Assembly (NCBI GenBank): GCA_036381275.1
Contig: DASVDC010000074.1
Span: forward strand, 30,148 to 94,147
From: UBA7803 sp036381275
GTDB lineage: Bacteria > Pseudomonadota > Gammaproteobacteria > Pseudomonadales > Azotimanducaceae
Length of the DNA stretch: 64,000 nt
Direction: 5' to 3'
Numbering within the stretch: the first letter of the stretch is position 1; each line of letters starts with the position of its first letter. The translations under genes and the position numbers were made by a program. Positions 15,215 through 23,500 of this stretch are shown here, in pieces. Below the pieces are notes generated by a model. That model was not told where the DNA came from, made no database searches, and saw only the letters and a list, made by a program, of their open reading frames with translations.

Positions 15215-16168
15215 ATGCTGGCGATGCACGAGATCCCGCTGGGGCAATGCCCGGTGAGCCATCGGTTCGCGTCCGGCGCGATCACGGTGGTGCTCGGCCG
15301 CAACCGCTCCGGCAAGACGCGCCTGTGCCGGCTGCTTGCCGGTCTCGAGCAGCCGGCTGGCGGGCGCATCGAGCTCGACGGTCAGGACATCACCCGGCTG
15401 CCGCCCGGCCGGCGCGACGTGGCGATGGTCTATCAGGCCTTCGTCAACTACCCGCACCTCACGGTATTCGACAACATCGCTTCGCCGCTGCGGGCGCAGC
15501 GCGCCGGGCGCGATGTGATCACCGCGCGCGTCACCGAGATCGCCGCGAGGCTCGGCCTCACCGAGCTGCTCGACCGGCTGCCCGCGCAGCTCTCCGGCGG
15601 GCAGCAGCAGCGCGTCGCGATCGGCCGCGCGCTCGCGAAGGGCGCGCGAGTGCTGGTGCTGGACGAGCCGCTGGTGAACCTCGACTACAAGCTGCGCGAA
15701 GAGCTCGAGGTGGAGCTTCGCAACATGCTGACGGACGGAGCGCTGACGGTGGTGTACACCACGTCCGATCCGCGGGATGCGTTCAATCTCGGCGACGAGG
15801 TGGTGCTGCTCGAGAATGGGCGGATCCTGCAGAGCGGCCCTCCGCTCGCCGTCTACCGCGCGCCGGTGTCGGAGGCCGCGGCGGATCTGATGAGCGATCC
15901 GGGCGTCAACCGCTACCGCGACGGCAGCCGAGTTTGCGTGGTCCGTCCCGAGCACCTGCGGATCGAGCCGGTGGCCGGCGCGGAGCGGCGCTTCGAGCTG
16001 GCCGTGCTCACCGTCGAGACCAACGGCTCGGAAACGTACCTGCACGGCACGGTGGCCGGCGAGCACTGGGTGGCGAAGCTGCCCGGTCTGCACCGCGTCG
16101 AGCCGGGCGAACGGGTGCTGCTGCGGGCCGAGGCGGACGCGGTTATGGAGTTCCCCGCCGGTGGCTGA
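15215..16168 (+). CDS. glpS: glycerol-type ABC importer, ATP-binding protein 1
   Basis: 317-residue ATPase of the MalK/UgpC class. Walker A is GRNRSGKT (~29-36), the signature LSGGQQQR is at ~127-134, Walker B is VLVLDEP, and the regulatory C-terminal (TOBE-like) part ends in VRPEHLRIEP... It overlaps the next ATPase gene by 8 bp. Two different ATPases, two permeases, a DUF2160 protein and a distinctive binding protein (glpV, 26278) match the glpSTPQUV glycerol importer described in Rhizobium. The symbol is assigned on that order. The ATG at 15215 is preferred; a second ATG lies at 15224. Confidence 0.82.
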   Translation: MLAMHEIPLGQCPVSHRFASGAITVVLGRNRSGKTRLCRLLAGLEQPAGGRIELDGQDITRLPPGRRDVAMVYQAFVNYPHLTVFDNIASPLRAQRAGRDVITARVTEIAARLGLTELLDRLPAQLSGGQQQRVAIGRALAKGARVLVLDEPLVNLDYKLREELEVELRNMLTDGALTVVYTTSDPRDAFNLGDEVVLLENGRILQSGPPLAVYRAPVSEAAADLMSDPGVNRYRDGSRVCVVRPEHLRIEPVAGAERRFELAVLTVETNGSETYLHGTVAGEHWVAKLPGLHRVEPGERVLLRAEADAVMEFPAGG

Positions 16169-17324
16169 CGTGCGTCTCGAGGCGCTGTCGTTCCGTTACC
16201 CCGGAGCGGACACGGACACGCTGCGCGAGCTCGATCTCGGCATCGCGCGCGGCGAGGCGCACGCGCTGCTCGGCGCGTCCGGCGCCGGCAAGAGCACGCT
16301 GGTGAACCTGCTGTCCGGGCTGATCCGCCCGGGGAGCGGCGCGGTGCGCTTCGACGGCCGCAACGTCTCGGCGCTGCCGCCGCGTGAACGCGGCGTGTCG
16401 CAGGTGTTCCAGTTTCCGGTGCTGTACGACACGCTGACGGTGGAACAGAACCTGACGCTGCCGCTACGCAACCGCGGCTGGCGCCGGGCCGCCGCGCGCG
16501 AGCGCGCGGCCGAGATCGCGGGCCGGCTGGAGCTGACGCCGTGGCTCGCGGTGCGTGCCGGGAAGCTGTCGCTGTTCCAGAAGCAGCTCGTCGCGATCGC
16601 CCGCGCACTGGTGCGTCCGGACATCGCGCTCGTGCTGCTCGACGAGCCGCTCACCGCGGTGCAACCGGCCACCAAGTGGCAACTCCGTCAGTCGATCAAG
16701 GCGATCCAGCGCGACCTGGGTGCCACGATGGTCTACGTGACGCACGATCAGACCGAAGCGCTGACCTTCGCCGATCGGATCAGCGTGATGCACGGCGGCG
16801 CGATCCTGCAGACCGGCACGCCGGAGGCGCTGTACCGAGAGCCCGACCACGAGCACGTCGCCCACTTCATCGGCTCGCCGGGCATGAACCTGCTGCCGGG
16901 GCGCGTGGAGCGGGGCGAGGTCCGGCTCGCCGGCGTACGGGTCGCCGCGGCGCCGGCCGATCTCGCGGACGGGCCCTGCACGGTCGGCTTCCGGCCGGAA
17001 TGGGCCGAGCTGCAGCCCCTCGGGGAGCGGCAACCCCTGTGGGAGCGGCCTCCGGCCGCGAATGCAGAGTTCGCGGCCAGAGGCCGCTCCCACAGTACGG
17101 GCGGCTCCCCCAGTGATGGGCTGACGGTGCAGGTCACCGCCACCCGCGTGCTCGGCATCGACGGCGGCGGCGCGTTCGGCATCGTCACCGCCCGCCTCGG
17201 CGAGCACCTGCTGCGCACCCGCCAGATCGTTCGGGTGGCCGCCGGCGACACGGCGCGGCTCGAGCTCGACTCCGCGCGGCTGGTGCTGTTCCGCGAAGGC
17301 GTTCGGATCGGCTGCCGGCAGTAG
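16161..17324 (+). CDS. glpT: glycerol-type ABC importer, ATP-binding protein 2, with REP insertion
   Basis: 387-residue MalK-class ATPase. Walker A GASGAGKST (~38-46), Q-loop QVFQFPVLYDTLTVEQN, a degenerate signature (GKLSLFQKQLVAIARAL), Walker B ALVLLDEPL, switch His in VYVTHDQTEA. Residues 293-312 (LWERPPAANAEFAARGRSHS) are the in-frame translation of a REP palindrome in the C-terminal regulatory domain; sequence resumes as LTVQVTATRVLGIDGGG. The standard LSGGQ is altered, as is common in one of the two ATPases of this importer type. Not the glycerol-3-phosphate antiporter also called GlpT. Confidence 0.8.
   Translation: MADVRLEALSFRYPGADTDTLRELDLGIARGEAHALLGASGAGKSTLVNLLSGLIRPGSGAVRFDGRNVSALPPRERGVSQVFQFPVLYDTLTVEQNLTLPLRNRGWRRAAARERAAEIAGRLELTPWLAVRAGKLSLFQKQLVAIARALVRPDIALVLLDEPLTAVQPATKWQLRQSIKAIQRDLGATMVYVTHDQTEALTFADRISVMHGGAILQTGTPEALYREPDHEHVAHFIGSPGMNLLPGRVERGEVRLAGVRVAAAPADLADGPCTVGFRPEWAELQPLGERQPLWERPPAANAEFAARGRSHSTGGSPSDGLTVQVTATRVLGIDGGGAFGIVTARLGEHLLRTRQIVRVAAGDTARLELDSARLVLFREGVRIGCRQ
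17037..17095. repeat. REP palindrome inside glpT
   Basis: Arms of 26 nt (17037-17062 and 17070-17095) with a single mismatch, around a 7-nt loop. The left arm starts CTGTGGGAGCGGCCTCCGG. It is inserted in the reading frame of the ATPase gene without disrupting it. Confidence 0.95.
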
Positions 17325-17406
17325 CGGTCTGACAGGATGGGCGACGCTCTGCGGTGCCGCCGCGATTCCGGTATCCTGCGGGCAACCCGTCGGGGAGGAG
17401 CGAATC

Positions 17407-17889
17407 ATGCTGCGCCGCGTTCTGATCGTGCTGGGCTCCATTGCCGTGGTCACGGTGGTCGCCGTGCTGCTGTTCTTCCGCTCGGTGGGAATGTTCGCCG
17501 ACGAGGCGGTCTACACCACGGAGCGGGGCGCCATCGACGGCTACGATCCGGTCGCCTTTTTCACCGAAGGCCGCGCGGTGCGCGGCAGCGATGCGCACGC
17601 GTGGGAGTGGCGCGGCAGCCGCTGGCTGTTCGCGAGCGCGGACCATCTCGAGCGCTTCCGCGCCGATCCGGAGCGTTTCGCGCCGGCCTACGGCGGCTAC
17701 TGCGCGTACGGGATGGCCGGCGGCTATACGGCCTTCACCGACCCGACCGCATGGAGCATCGTCGACGGCCGCCTGTTCCTGAACTTCGATCACGACGTCA
17801 AGGCGGAGTGGGAGGCAGACCGGCCGGCGATGATCGAGCGGGCCGACCGCAACTGGCCCGAAAGCCGGCCGGCGCGTCATTGGCTGTGA
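17407..17889 (+). CDS. membrane-anchored YHS-domain protein
   Basis: 160 residues: an N-terminal membrane anchor (~4-26), then a YHS-type domain recognised by IDGYDPVAFFTEGRAVRGS, WEWRGSRWLFAS, LERFRADPERFAPAYGGYCAYGMAGG and the Cys-containing turn. YHS domains bind metals or occur with heavy-metal proteins; this stand-alone form is of unknown function. It sits between the ATPase and permease genes of the glycerol importer, with gaps of 82 and 48 bp, so it is probably cotranscribed. It is not part of the usual importer set. Confidence 0.84.
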   Translation: MLRRVLIVLGSIAVVTVVAVLLFFRSVGMFADEAVYTTERGAIDGYDPVAFFTEGRAVRGSDAHAWEWRGSRWLFASADHLERFRADPERFAPAYGGYCAYGMAGGYTAFTDPTAWSIVDGRLFLNFDHDVKAEWEADRPAMIERADRNWPESRPARHWL

Positions 17890-17937
17890 GGGACGCCGCC
17901 GCCGGCATCGTGGTAACGCGAGCGGAACCGACGGCGC

Positions 17938-18804
17938 ATGCGTAGACACGATCAGCGGGCCTGGCTCGGCGTGCTGCCGGTGGTGCTGGTGGTCGCGTTC
18001 AGCGCGCTCGTTCCGCTGATGACAGTGGTCAACTACTCGGTTCAGGACATCTTCGATCCGCAGAACCGGCTGTTCGTCGGCTTCGACTGGTACCGGGAGA
18101 TCCTGCGCGATCCGCGGTTCCACGAGGCGCTGCTGCGTCAGCTCGCGTTCAGCGGCCTGGTGCTGCTGATCGAGATCCCCCTCGGCATCCTGATCGCCCG
18201 CAGCCTGCCGCGCACCGGTGCGGGACTCTGGCTCGTCGTGATCGCGGTGCCGCTGCTGATTCCGTGGAACGTGGTCGGCACCATCTGGCAGATGTTCGCC
18301 CGGCCCGACATCGGCCTGCTCGGCGGCGCGCTGAACGCGATGGGGCTCGACTTCAACTTCACCGCTGATCCGCTCGATGCCTGGATCGTGCTGCTGCTGA
18401 TGGACGCCTGGCACTGGACGCCGCTGGTGGCGCTGCTCGGCTACGCGGGGTTGGCGTCCATACCGCCGGTCTGCTACCAGGCCGCCGAGATCGACGGGGC
18501 CGGCACGTGGCAGGTGTTCCGTTTCGTCGAGCTGCCGCGGTTGCGGTCGGTGCTGATCATCGCAGTGCTTCTCAGGCTGATGGACAGCCTGATGATCTAC
18601 ACCGAGCCATTCGTGCTGACCGGCGGCGGGCCCGGCAACAGCACCACGTTCCTGAGTCAGCGCCTCACCAGCATGGCGGTGGGGCAGTTCGACCTCGGCC
18701 CGGCGGCCGCGTTCTCGGTCCTGTACTTCCTGGCGATCCTGCTGTTCTGCTGGCTGTTTTATACGAGCGTGATGCGCGCGGACGACGAGGGCGGGGATGG
18801 TTGA
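17938..18804 (+). CDS. glpP: glycerol-type ABC importer permease 1
   Basis: 288-residue inner-membrane permease of the MalF/UgpA class with six predicted helices. The ATPase-docking EAA loop reads YQAAEIDGAGTWQVFRFVELP (~181-201). It overlaps the second permease by 8 bp, and its spacing to the ATPase genes is bridged by the YHS gene. It forms the translocation channel with GlpQ. Confidence 0.86.
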   Translation: MRRHDQRAWLGVLPVVLVVAFSALVPLMTVVNYSVQDIFDPQNRLFVGFDWYREILRDPRFHEALLRQLAFSGLVLLIEIPLGILIARSLPRTGAGLWLVVIAVPLLIPWNVVGTIWQMFARPDIGLLGGALNAMGLDFNFTADPLDAWIVLLLMDAWHWTPLVALLGYAGLASIPPVCYQAAEIDGAGTWQVFRFVELPRLRSVLIIAVLLRLMDSLMIYTEPFVLTGGGPGNSTTFLSQRLTSMAVGQFDLGPAAAFSVLYFLAILLFCWLFYTSVMRADDEGGDG

Positions 18805-19609
18805 TCCGCGCCGGCCGCGCGGCCGCTGGCTGCTCTATGGCTACTTCCTCTACCTGGTGCTGCCCGTGTACTGGCTTGCCGCGATGGCGTTCCAGACGAA
18901 CCGCGACATCGTCTCGGGTCTGCATCCGATACCGGACCGGCTCACGCTCGCGAACTTCGCCGAGATCTTCTCCAACCCGGTCTGGTACGGTGCCTTCGGT
19001 CATTCGCTCTCCTACGTGCTGCTGAACACGCTGATCTCGGTGGCGGTGGCGCTGCCGGCTGCGTACGCGTTCTCGCGCTACCGGTTCCTCGGCGACCGGC
19101 ATCTGTTCTTCTGGCTGCTCACCAACCGGATGGCGCCGCCCGCGGTGTTCCTGCTGCCGTTCTTTCAGCTCTACTCGGCCATCGGCCTGTTCGACACGCC
19201 GCTCGCGGTGGCGCTCGCGCACTGTCTGTTCACGGTGCCGCTCGCTGTCTGGATCCTCGAAGGGTTCATGTCGGGCGTGCCGACGAGCCTCGACGAGATG
19301 GCACGGATCGACGGGCACGGGCTCGGCTATTTCTTCTTCCGGCTGTTCCTGCCCAACATCAAGAGCGGCGTCGCCGTCACCGTGTTCTTCTGCTTCATGT
19401 TCAGTTGGGTCGAGCTGCTGCTCGCGCGTACGCTGACCGGCAGCGAGACCAAGCCGATCGTGGTGGTAATGACGCGCACGGTGAGCGCGTCGGGACTCGA
19501 CTGGGGCGTGCTGGCCGCGGCCGGGCTGCTGACGATCCTGCCGGGGGTCGCCGTGGTCTGGTTCGTGCGCCGCGACCTCGCCCGCGGCTTCGCGCTCGGG
19601 AGGGTCTGA
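18797..19609 (+). CDS. glpQ: glycerol-type ABC importer permease 2
   Basis: 270-residue permease of the MalG class. Six predicted helices; EAA loop in TSLDEMARIDGHGLGYFFFRLFLP (~159-182). Starts inside the end of glpP, and its stop overlaps the next ATG (TGATG at 19607-19611), so three consecutive genes are translationally coupled. Not to be confused with the phosphodiesterase also called GlpQ. Confidence 0.86.
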   Translation: MVDPRRPRGRWLLYGYFLYLVLPVYWLAAMAFQTNRDIVSGLHPIPDRLTLANFAEIFSNPVWYGAFGHSLSYVLLNTLISVAVALPAAYAFSRYRFLGDRHLFFWLLTNRMAPPAVFLLPFFQLYSAIGLFDTPLAVALAHCLFTVPLAVWILEGFMSGVPTSLDEMARIDGHGLGYFFFRLFLPNIKSGVAVTVFFCFMFSWVELLLARTLTGSETKPIVVVMTRTVSASGLDWGVLAAAGLLTILPGVAVVWFVRRDLARGFALGRV

Positions 19610-19881
19610 TGCAGTGGATGGCGTGGACCTGGCCGACGGCCGCGTTCTTCCTCTGCGTGGCACTCGCGCTCGCGGTGCTGACGCTGCTGGAGCTGCGTCA
19701 TCCGACGCGCCGGCGCCGCGGCTGGCTGCCGATCCCGACCACGCGCGGCGACCGGTTCTTCATCGCGCTGCTCACGGCCGCGGCGGTGCACGTGCTGTGG
19801 CTCGCAATGACCGATGCGGCCGTGCTCTGGGCCTCCGTGGCCTCGCTCGTCATCGCCGCGGTGCTGATGGCCCGCGGTTGA
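19609..19881 (+). CDS. glpU: small DUF2160-type membrane protein of the glycerol importer
   Basis: 90-residue protein with two or three hydrophobic segments and the central hydrophilic motif ELRHPTRRRRGWLPIPTTRGDRFF typical of DUF2160 proteins that accompany glycerol-type ABC importers. The ATG at 19609 overlaps the glpQ stop by one base. Its role in transport is unknown. In the usual order the binding-protein gene follows directly, but here it lies 6.4 kb downstream. Confidence 0.8.
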   Translation: MQWMAWTWPTAAFFLCVALALAVLTLLELRHPTRRRRGWLPIPTTRGDRFFIALLTAAAVHVLWLAMTDAAVLWASVASLVIAAVLMARG

Positions 19882-19938
19882 CGGGCCCACGGGCACGGCA
19901 CGGAGGAATTGGCTTCCCTCTTGCTTGATCCCGCGGCC

Positions 19939-21732
19939 ATGACCATCGACCAGATCGTGTTTCTGATCGTGCTGGCGGTCGCGCTGGTGCTGCTGATCAC
20001 GGAGTGGATCCGGCTGGACCTGACGGGTGCGCTGATCATCGTAGCGCTGGCAGCAGCGGGTCTGCTGGCGCCGGACGATGCGCTCTCCGGATTCTCCAGT
20101 GAGCCCGCCATTCTGCTGGCGTCGATGTTCGTGCTGTCCGGCGGGCTGCGGCAGACCGGTCTGACGGAACGGCTGGGGCGCTGGATCGGCCGCTGGTCGG
20201 GCGACAGCGTCGGCCGCGCGACGCTGGTGATCATGCCGAGCGTCGCACTGATGGCCGCGTTCAGCCATCACCTGATGGTGACCTCGATGATGCTGCCGGT
20301 GATCCTGTCGCTGAACCGTACGCACGACCTGCCGGCTTCCCGGCTGATGATGCCGATGGCGTTCGCGGCATCGCTCGGTACCACGGTGACGGTGATCGCG
20401 GCACCGGCGTTCCTGGTGGCGAGGAGCCTGCTGGCTCGGGAAGGCCACGAGGTCGGCATCTTCGCGATCGCGCCGATCGGCCTGGTGCTGACGCTGCTCG
20501 GGACGGTCTACGTGCTCGCGCTCGGCCGATGGCTGCTGCCGAGCCGGCCCGGTGCCGCGGCCGACCAGGATCGGTTCCGACTCGAGCGTTACTACACCGA
20601 GATGGTTGTGCTCGAGGACTCGTCCCACCTCGGCCGGCCCATGCGCGAGCTGCAGGAAGCCTGTGAAGAGCGGTTCGAGGTGGTGGAATGGCTGCGCCGC
20701 GGCCGATCGCTGCGCCAGCCGTGGGATGAGCGGCTGCTGGAGCCCAACGACGTGCTGCTGGTGCGTACCAGCCCTGACGAGCTCACGGCGCTGGAGGAAC
20801 AAGGCGGTCTGGCGCTCCGCGCGGTCGTGCAGTACGGCGAGGTGCTGCCGGAGGAGGACGGCGACGTGTCGGAACGCGAACGCCTGGTGCAGGCGGTGGT
20901 GGGGCCGGACTCGGAGCTGGTCGGCCGTGAGCTCGGCACCGTGGACTTCCTGTCGCGCTTCGGTGTCGTGGTGGTCGGGCTGTGGCGCAAGCGCGGGTTC
21001 CTGCGTCGGGAGCTTTCCAAGGTCCGGCTGCGGGCGGGCGATCTGCTGGTGCTGTGGGGTGATCAGAAGGCGCTCGACCGGCTCGCGGACAGCTCGTCGT
21101 TCCTGCTCCTGGTGCCGCTTTCGGCGCAGGAGCGCCGGCTCGGCAAGAGCGGCGTCGCCGCCGGCATCATGGCCGCGAGCGTGCTCGCGGCGGCGACGGG
21201 GCTGGTGCCGGTATCCATCGCGTTCCTGGCCGGCGCCGCCGCGATGGTGGTGAGCGGCTGTCTCACCGCCCGGCAGGCCTACTCGTCCGTGGACGTGCGG
21301 ATCTTCGTGTTCGTCGCCGGCGCGATTCCGCTCGGGCTCGCGATGGAGCAGACCGGCACCGCGGCGCTGATCGCGGGCGGGCTATCGGAGTCGTTGGCCG
21401 ACTGGTCGGACGTCTGGGTGCTGTTCGCGCTGTTCATGACGGCCGCGCTGCTTACCCAGATCCTCTCCGACACCGCGACCACCGTGCTGCTCGGACCCGT
21501 CGCGCTCGGCCTCGCCGGACTGCTCGGTGTCTCGGCCACCGCCGCCGTGTTCAGCGTCGCGCTCGGTGCGGTGGCTGCGTTCCTGACTCCCATTGGCCAC
21601 CACGGCAATCTGCTCGTCTACGAGCCCGGCGACTACCGCTTTCACGATTTCGTACGGGTCGGCACGCCGCTGACGATTCTGCTGGGGCTCGCGGCGGCGT
21701 GGCTGGCGACGTTGCTGTGGCCGGCGGGGTGA
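19939..21732 (+). CDS. SLC13/DASS-type anion transporter with two TrkA-C domains
   Basis: 597-residue inner-membrane transporter of the CitT/DASS group. Hydrophobic N- and C-terminal halves flank a soluble insert with two TrkA-C (RCK-C)-like domains (~217-290 and ~314-385, the second ending RLRAGDLLVLWGDQKAL). Such proteins carry sulfate, dicarboxylates or related anions; the substrate cannot be told. The start is uncertain: ATG 19939 is chosen, but in-frame TTG codons at 19909 and 19921 lie closer to GGAGG at 19902. It separates glpU from its binding-protein gene. Confidence 0.83.
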   Translation: MTIDQIVFLIVLAVALVLLITEWIRLDLTGALIIVALAAAGLLAPDDALSGFSSEPAILLASMFVLSGGLRQTGLTERLGRWIGRWSGDSVGRATLVIMPSVALMAAFSHHLMVTSMMLPVILSLNRTHDLPASRLMMPMAFAASLGTTVTVIAAPAFLVARSLLAREGHEVGIFAIAPIGLVLTLLGTVYVLALGRWLLPSRPGAAADQDRFRLERYYTEMVVLEDSSHLGRPMRELQEACEERFEVVEWLRRGRSLRQPWDERLLEPNDVLLVRTSPDELTALEEQGGLALRAVVQYGEVLPEEDGDVSERERLVQAVVGPDSELVGRELGTVDFLSRFGVVVVGLWRKRGFLRRELSKVRLRAGDLLVLWGDQKALDRLADSSSFLLLVPLSAQERRLGKSGVAAGIMAASVLAAATGLVPVSIAFLAGAAAMVVSGCLTARQAYSSVDVRIFVFVAGAIPLGLAMEQTGTAALIAGGLSESLADWSDVWVLFALFMTAALLTQILSDTATTVLLGPVALGLAGLLGVSATAAVFSVALGAVAAFLTPIGHHGNLLVYEPGDYRFHDFVRVGTPLTILLGLAAAWLATLLWPAG

Positions 21733-21775
21733 CCCGCCGGTCCCCAGCGGACTGATCACTTGTTGGCCATTGCCA

Positions 21776-22147
21776 TCAGCAAGATTCCAGGGGCATGTTC
21801 GCGGCGATCCAACCCTTGATGCCTGCCGACAGGACCCGAACATCTTCGTACCCCATCTTCTTTGCTCGCTTGGCTGCGTTCGGGGCTTTCCGGCACACCG
21901 GATTGGAGCAGTAGAACACGAGGGTGGTGACCTTGTCTTCGGGGAGGTCACCTTCCCGGTAACCAGCGGGATCGAGATTCCGCGCGCCAGGCACATGCGC
22001 CCGTCTCCAGTTGTCGCGGGCATTGACGTCGATGACCGTCACCCGTCCGCTTTCCAGACGCTCTTGCAGCGCCTCGGGTGAGATTGTTTTCAGCCCATCA
22101 GTCTTGCAAACATCGCTCAGGCTCCCGTCGAGTGAGACTTCATCCAC
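21776..22147 (-). CDS. single-domain rhodanese
   Basis: About 123 residues. The rhodanese fold is recognisable from ISPEALQERL, VTVIDVNARDNWRRAHVPGARNLD and the active loop FYCSNPVCRKAPN, where the Cys can carry a persulfide, to the terminal SAGIKGWIA. The GTG at 22147 is chosen because it starts just before homology begins; the frame is open further upstream but that part overlaps the membrane-protein gene. The overlap with that upstream gene is 31 bp. Base composition is less GC-rich than in the flanking transporters. Confidence 0.75.
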   Translation of the reverse strand: MDEVSLDGSLSDVCKTDGLKTISPEALQERLESGRVTVIDVNARDNWRRAHVPGARNLDPAGYREGDLPEDKVTTLVFYCSNPVCRKAPNAAKRAKKMGYEDVRVLSAGIKGWIAANMPLESC

Positions 22148-22497
22148 CCGCAGCCCCTGCTCGGGCCGCCCGGCCGGAGAAAGACCGCGACCCAGGCAGC
22201 CGCGCCCATGATCGGAATGAAGCTCGTGACAAGCGTCGGATCGCGAAGCGCGACGATAAGGGCCGCCAACACGAATACCGGCCCCAGGATCAGCGTCGCC
22301 GGGGAGATCCCGCGTGCGGCACCTTTCCGTTGCGATTGCATCAAGTCTGCACTCAGAAATGCGAGTACGAGGAGTATCGGCCCGGAAAGAACCCACCAAC
22401 CGTAGTCGGCGGTGAAATCTGCGACGAGGGTCGACAACACAATTCCAGTCCCCACAACCAGGCTGGGGCCATGATCGAGCCAACGGGTCTTGCTCAT
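22117..22497 (-). CDS. four-helix membrane protein of unknown function
   Basis: 126 residues with four predicted hydrophobic helices (about 13-31, 34-52, 66-84 and 88-106) and a hydrophilic tail. The ATG at 22497 follows a GGAGGAAGTGAC Shine-Dalgarno. I do not recognise the family. It overlaps the rhodanese gene by 31 bp, which suggests a coupled pair, possibly membrane-linked sulfur handling, although that is only inferred from the neighbour. Confidence 0.6.
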   Translation of the reverse strand: MSKTRWLDHGPSLVVGTGIVLSTLVADFTADYGWWVLSGPILLVLAFLSADLMQSQRKGAARGISPATLILGPVFVLAALIVALRDPTLVTSFIPIMGAAAWVAVFLRPGGPSRGCGWMKSHSTGA

Positions 22498-22541
22498 GTC
22501 ACTTCCTCCTGCAAATCAAGTGATGGTTTGGGTTGTCCGTC

Positions 22542-22988
22542 TTAGGCGTCGCTCGGTATCTCTTGGTCCATCCCTGTCGAGACCTGTAACTCCATCGGCG
22601 TCGACGTGATCCCATGGTCCATATCCGCAGCGCCGGTGCGTCGGAATCCCCACTTCTCATACACCGGAATGGCGTACGTTGAAGATCGAAGGTTGAAATA
22701 GCCCTTGTTGCCGCGGCAGAAGCACTCCTGCCTGCCCATCTCCCAAAGCCGGTGCGATATGCTGCGACGGTGCCAAGCAGCCGCAACTCCGTTGCAGACA
22801 GCAACGAAGCATACGTCTCCACGAGAGATGTAATGCCGGATGGCTTTGGTTCCGCACAACTCCGACATCAGCCTTTGACCTTCCTCCGAGAACTCGTAGA
22901 AGCAGAACTGCCGCTGTGACTCGAGTATCAGAGCCGAGATGCCCGCAGCGTCCTCGGTCGTGGCCCGCCGGTACGTGATATGGTCCAT
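22542..22988 (-). pseudogene. GNAT acetyltransferase with an internal deletion
   Basis: 148 residues. The N-terminus (ITYRRATTEDAAGISALI, FCFYEFSEEGQRL) and C-terminus (RLWEMGRQECF, STYAIPVYEKWGFRRTGA, MELQVSTG) align with a GNAT family, but between VAVCNGV and SHRLWEM about 25-30 residues are missing, replaced by AAAWHRRSI. The lost part holds strand beta4 and the acetyl-CoA-binding R-x-x-G-x-G/A loop. The frame is kept, yet the protein should not bind CoA. Neither other frame supplies the missing part. It is either a decayed gene or a repurposed fold. Confidence 0.65.
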
Positions 22989-23500
22989 CGCGCGCTCCCA
23001 CGAGAGGGCCGGTGATCGGAGAATACACCCGATCGCGGAAGGCGCACGAGCGCCGCATTTGGTGTTGTGCCCGCTTGTCTCCAGCAGTTGGCCGATTCGA
23101 GCTGCTTCAGCCTGTCGGATTCACGGGTCAGTGTACGGCGTTCCGTGTACCCAACACTTGAGGGCGGTGGGCTTCTTCATTGCCCGCGCGTAGGTAAGTT
23201 GCAGCACCGCGATAATAGCGATGATTGCCGTCGCAATCAGTGCGCCCTCCGCGGCCGCTCAATAGGACACGCGTCCGCACGCGTCGGTTGAACGTTCCCT
23301 GCGAACGGAGCAGAAGCTATGTACGCTGGATCGGCCGGTTCGTCCCTCGCACCATAAGCGGTGCGCCAGGAGGTTGGGAGTGCGCGACGTGGAGGCGTCC
23401 CCTCGTGTCCCTCGCCGTGGATCGCAAGGTGGCCGCGCCCACCCAGAATCAAGCGCTCGCGGCGGACGGTGTGCTCGCTGCCGGCCCGCTGCGCTCGTGG
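22989..23500. other. non-coding or decayed segment
   Basis: No gene can be supported here. Composition is less GC-rich than the flanks, and frames are short. On the minus strand 23121-23240 reads as a short hydrophobic stretch (ALIATAIIAIIAVLQLTYA) ending in a basic tail, but it is preceded by a stop and lacks ATG, GTG or TTG. It could be the remnant of a small membrane protein. Confidence 0.5.

Noticed and set aside
23121..23240. 39-residue hydrophobic ORF on the minus strand
   Set aside because: No accepted start codon or SD, and a stop immediately upstream; kept only as a remnant note.
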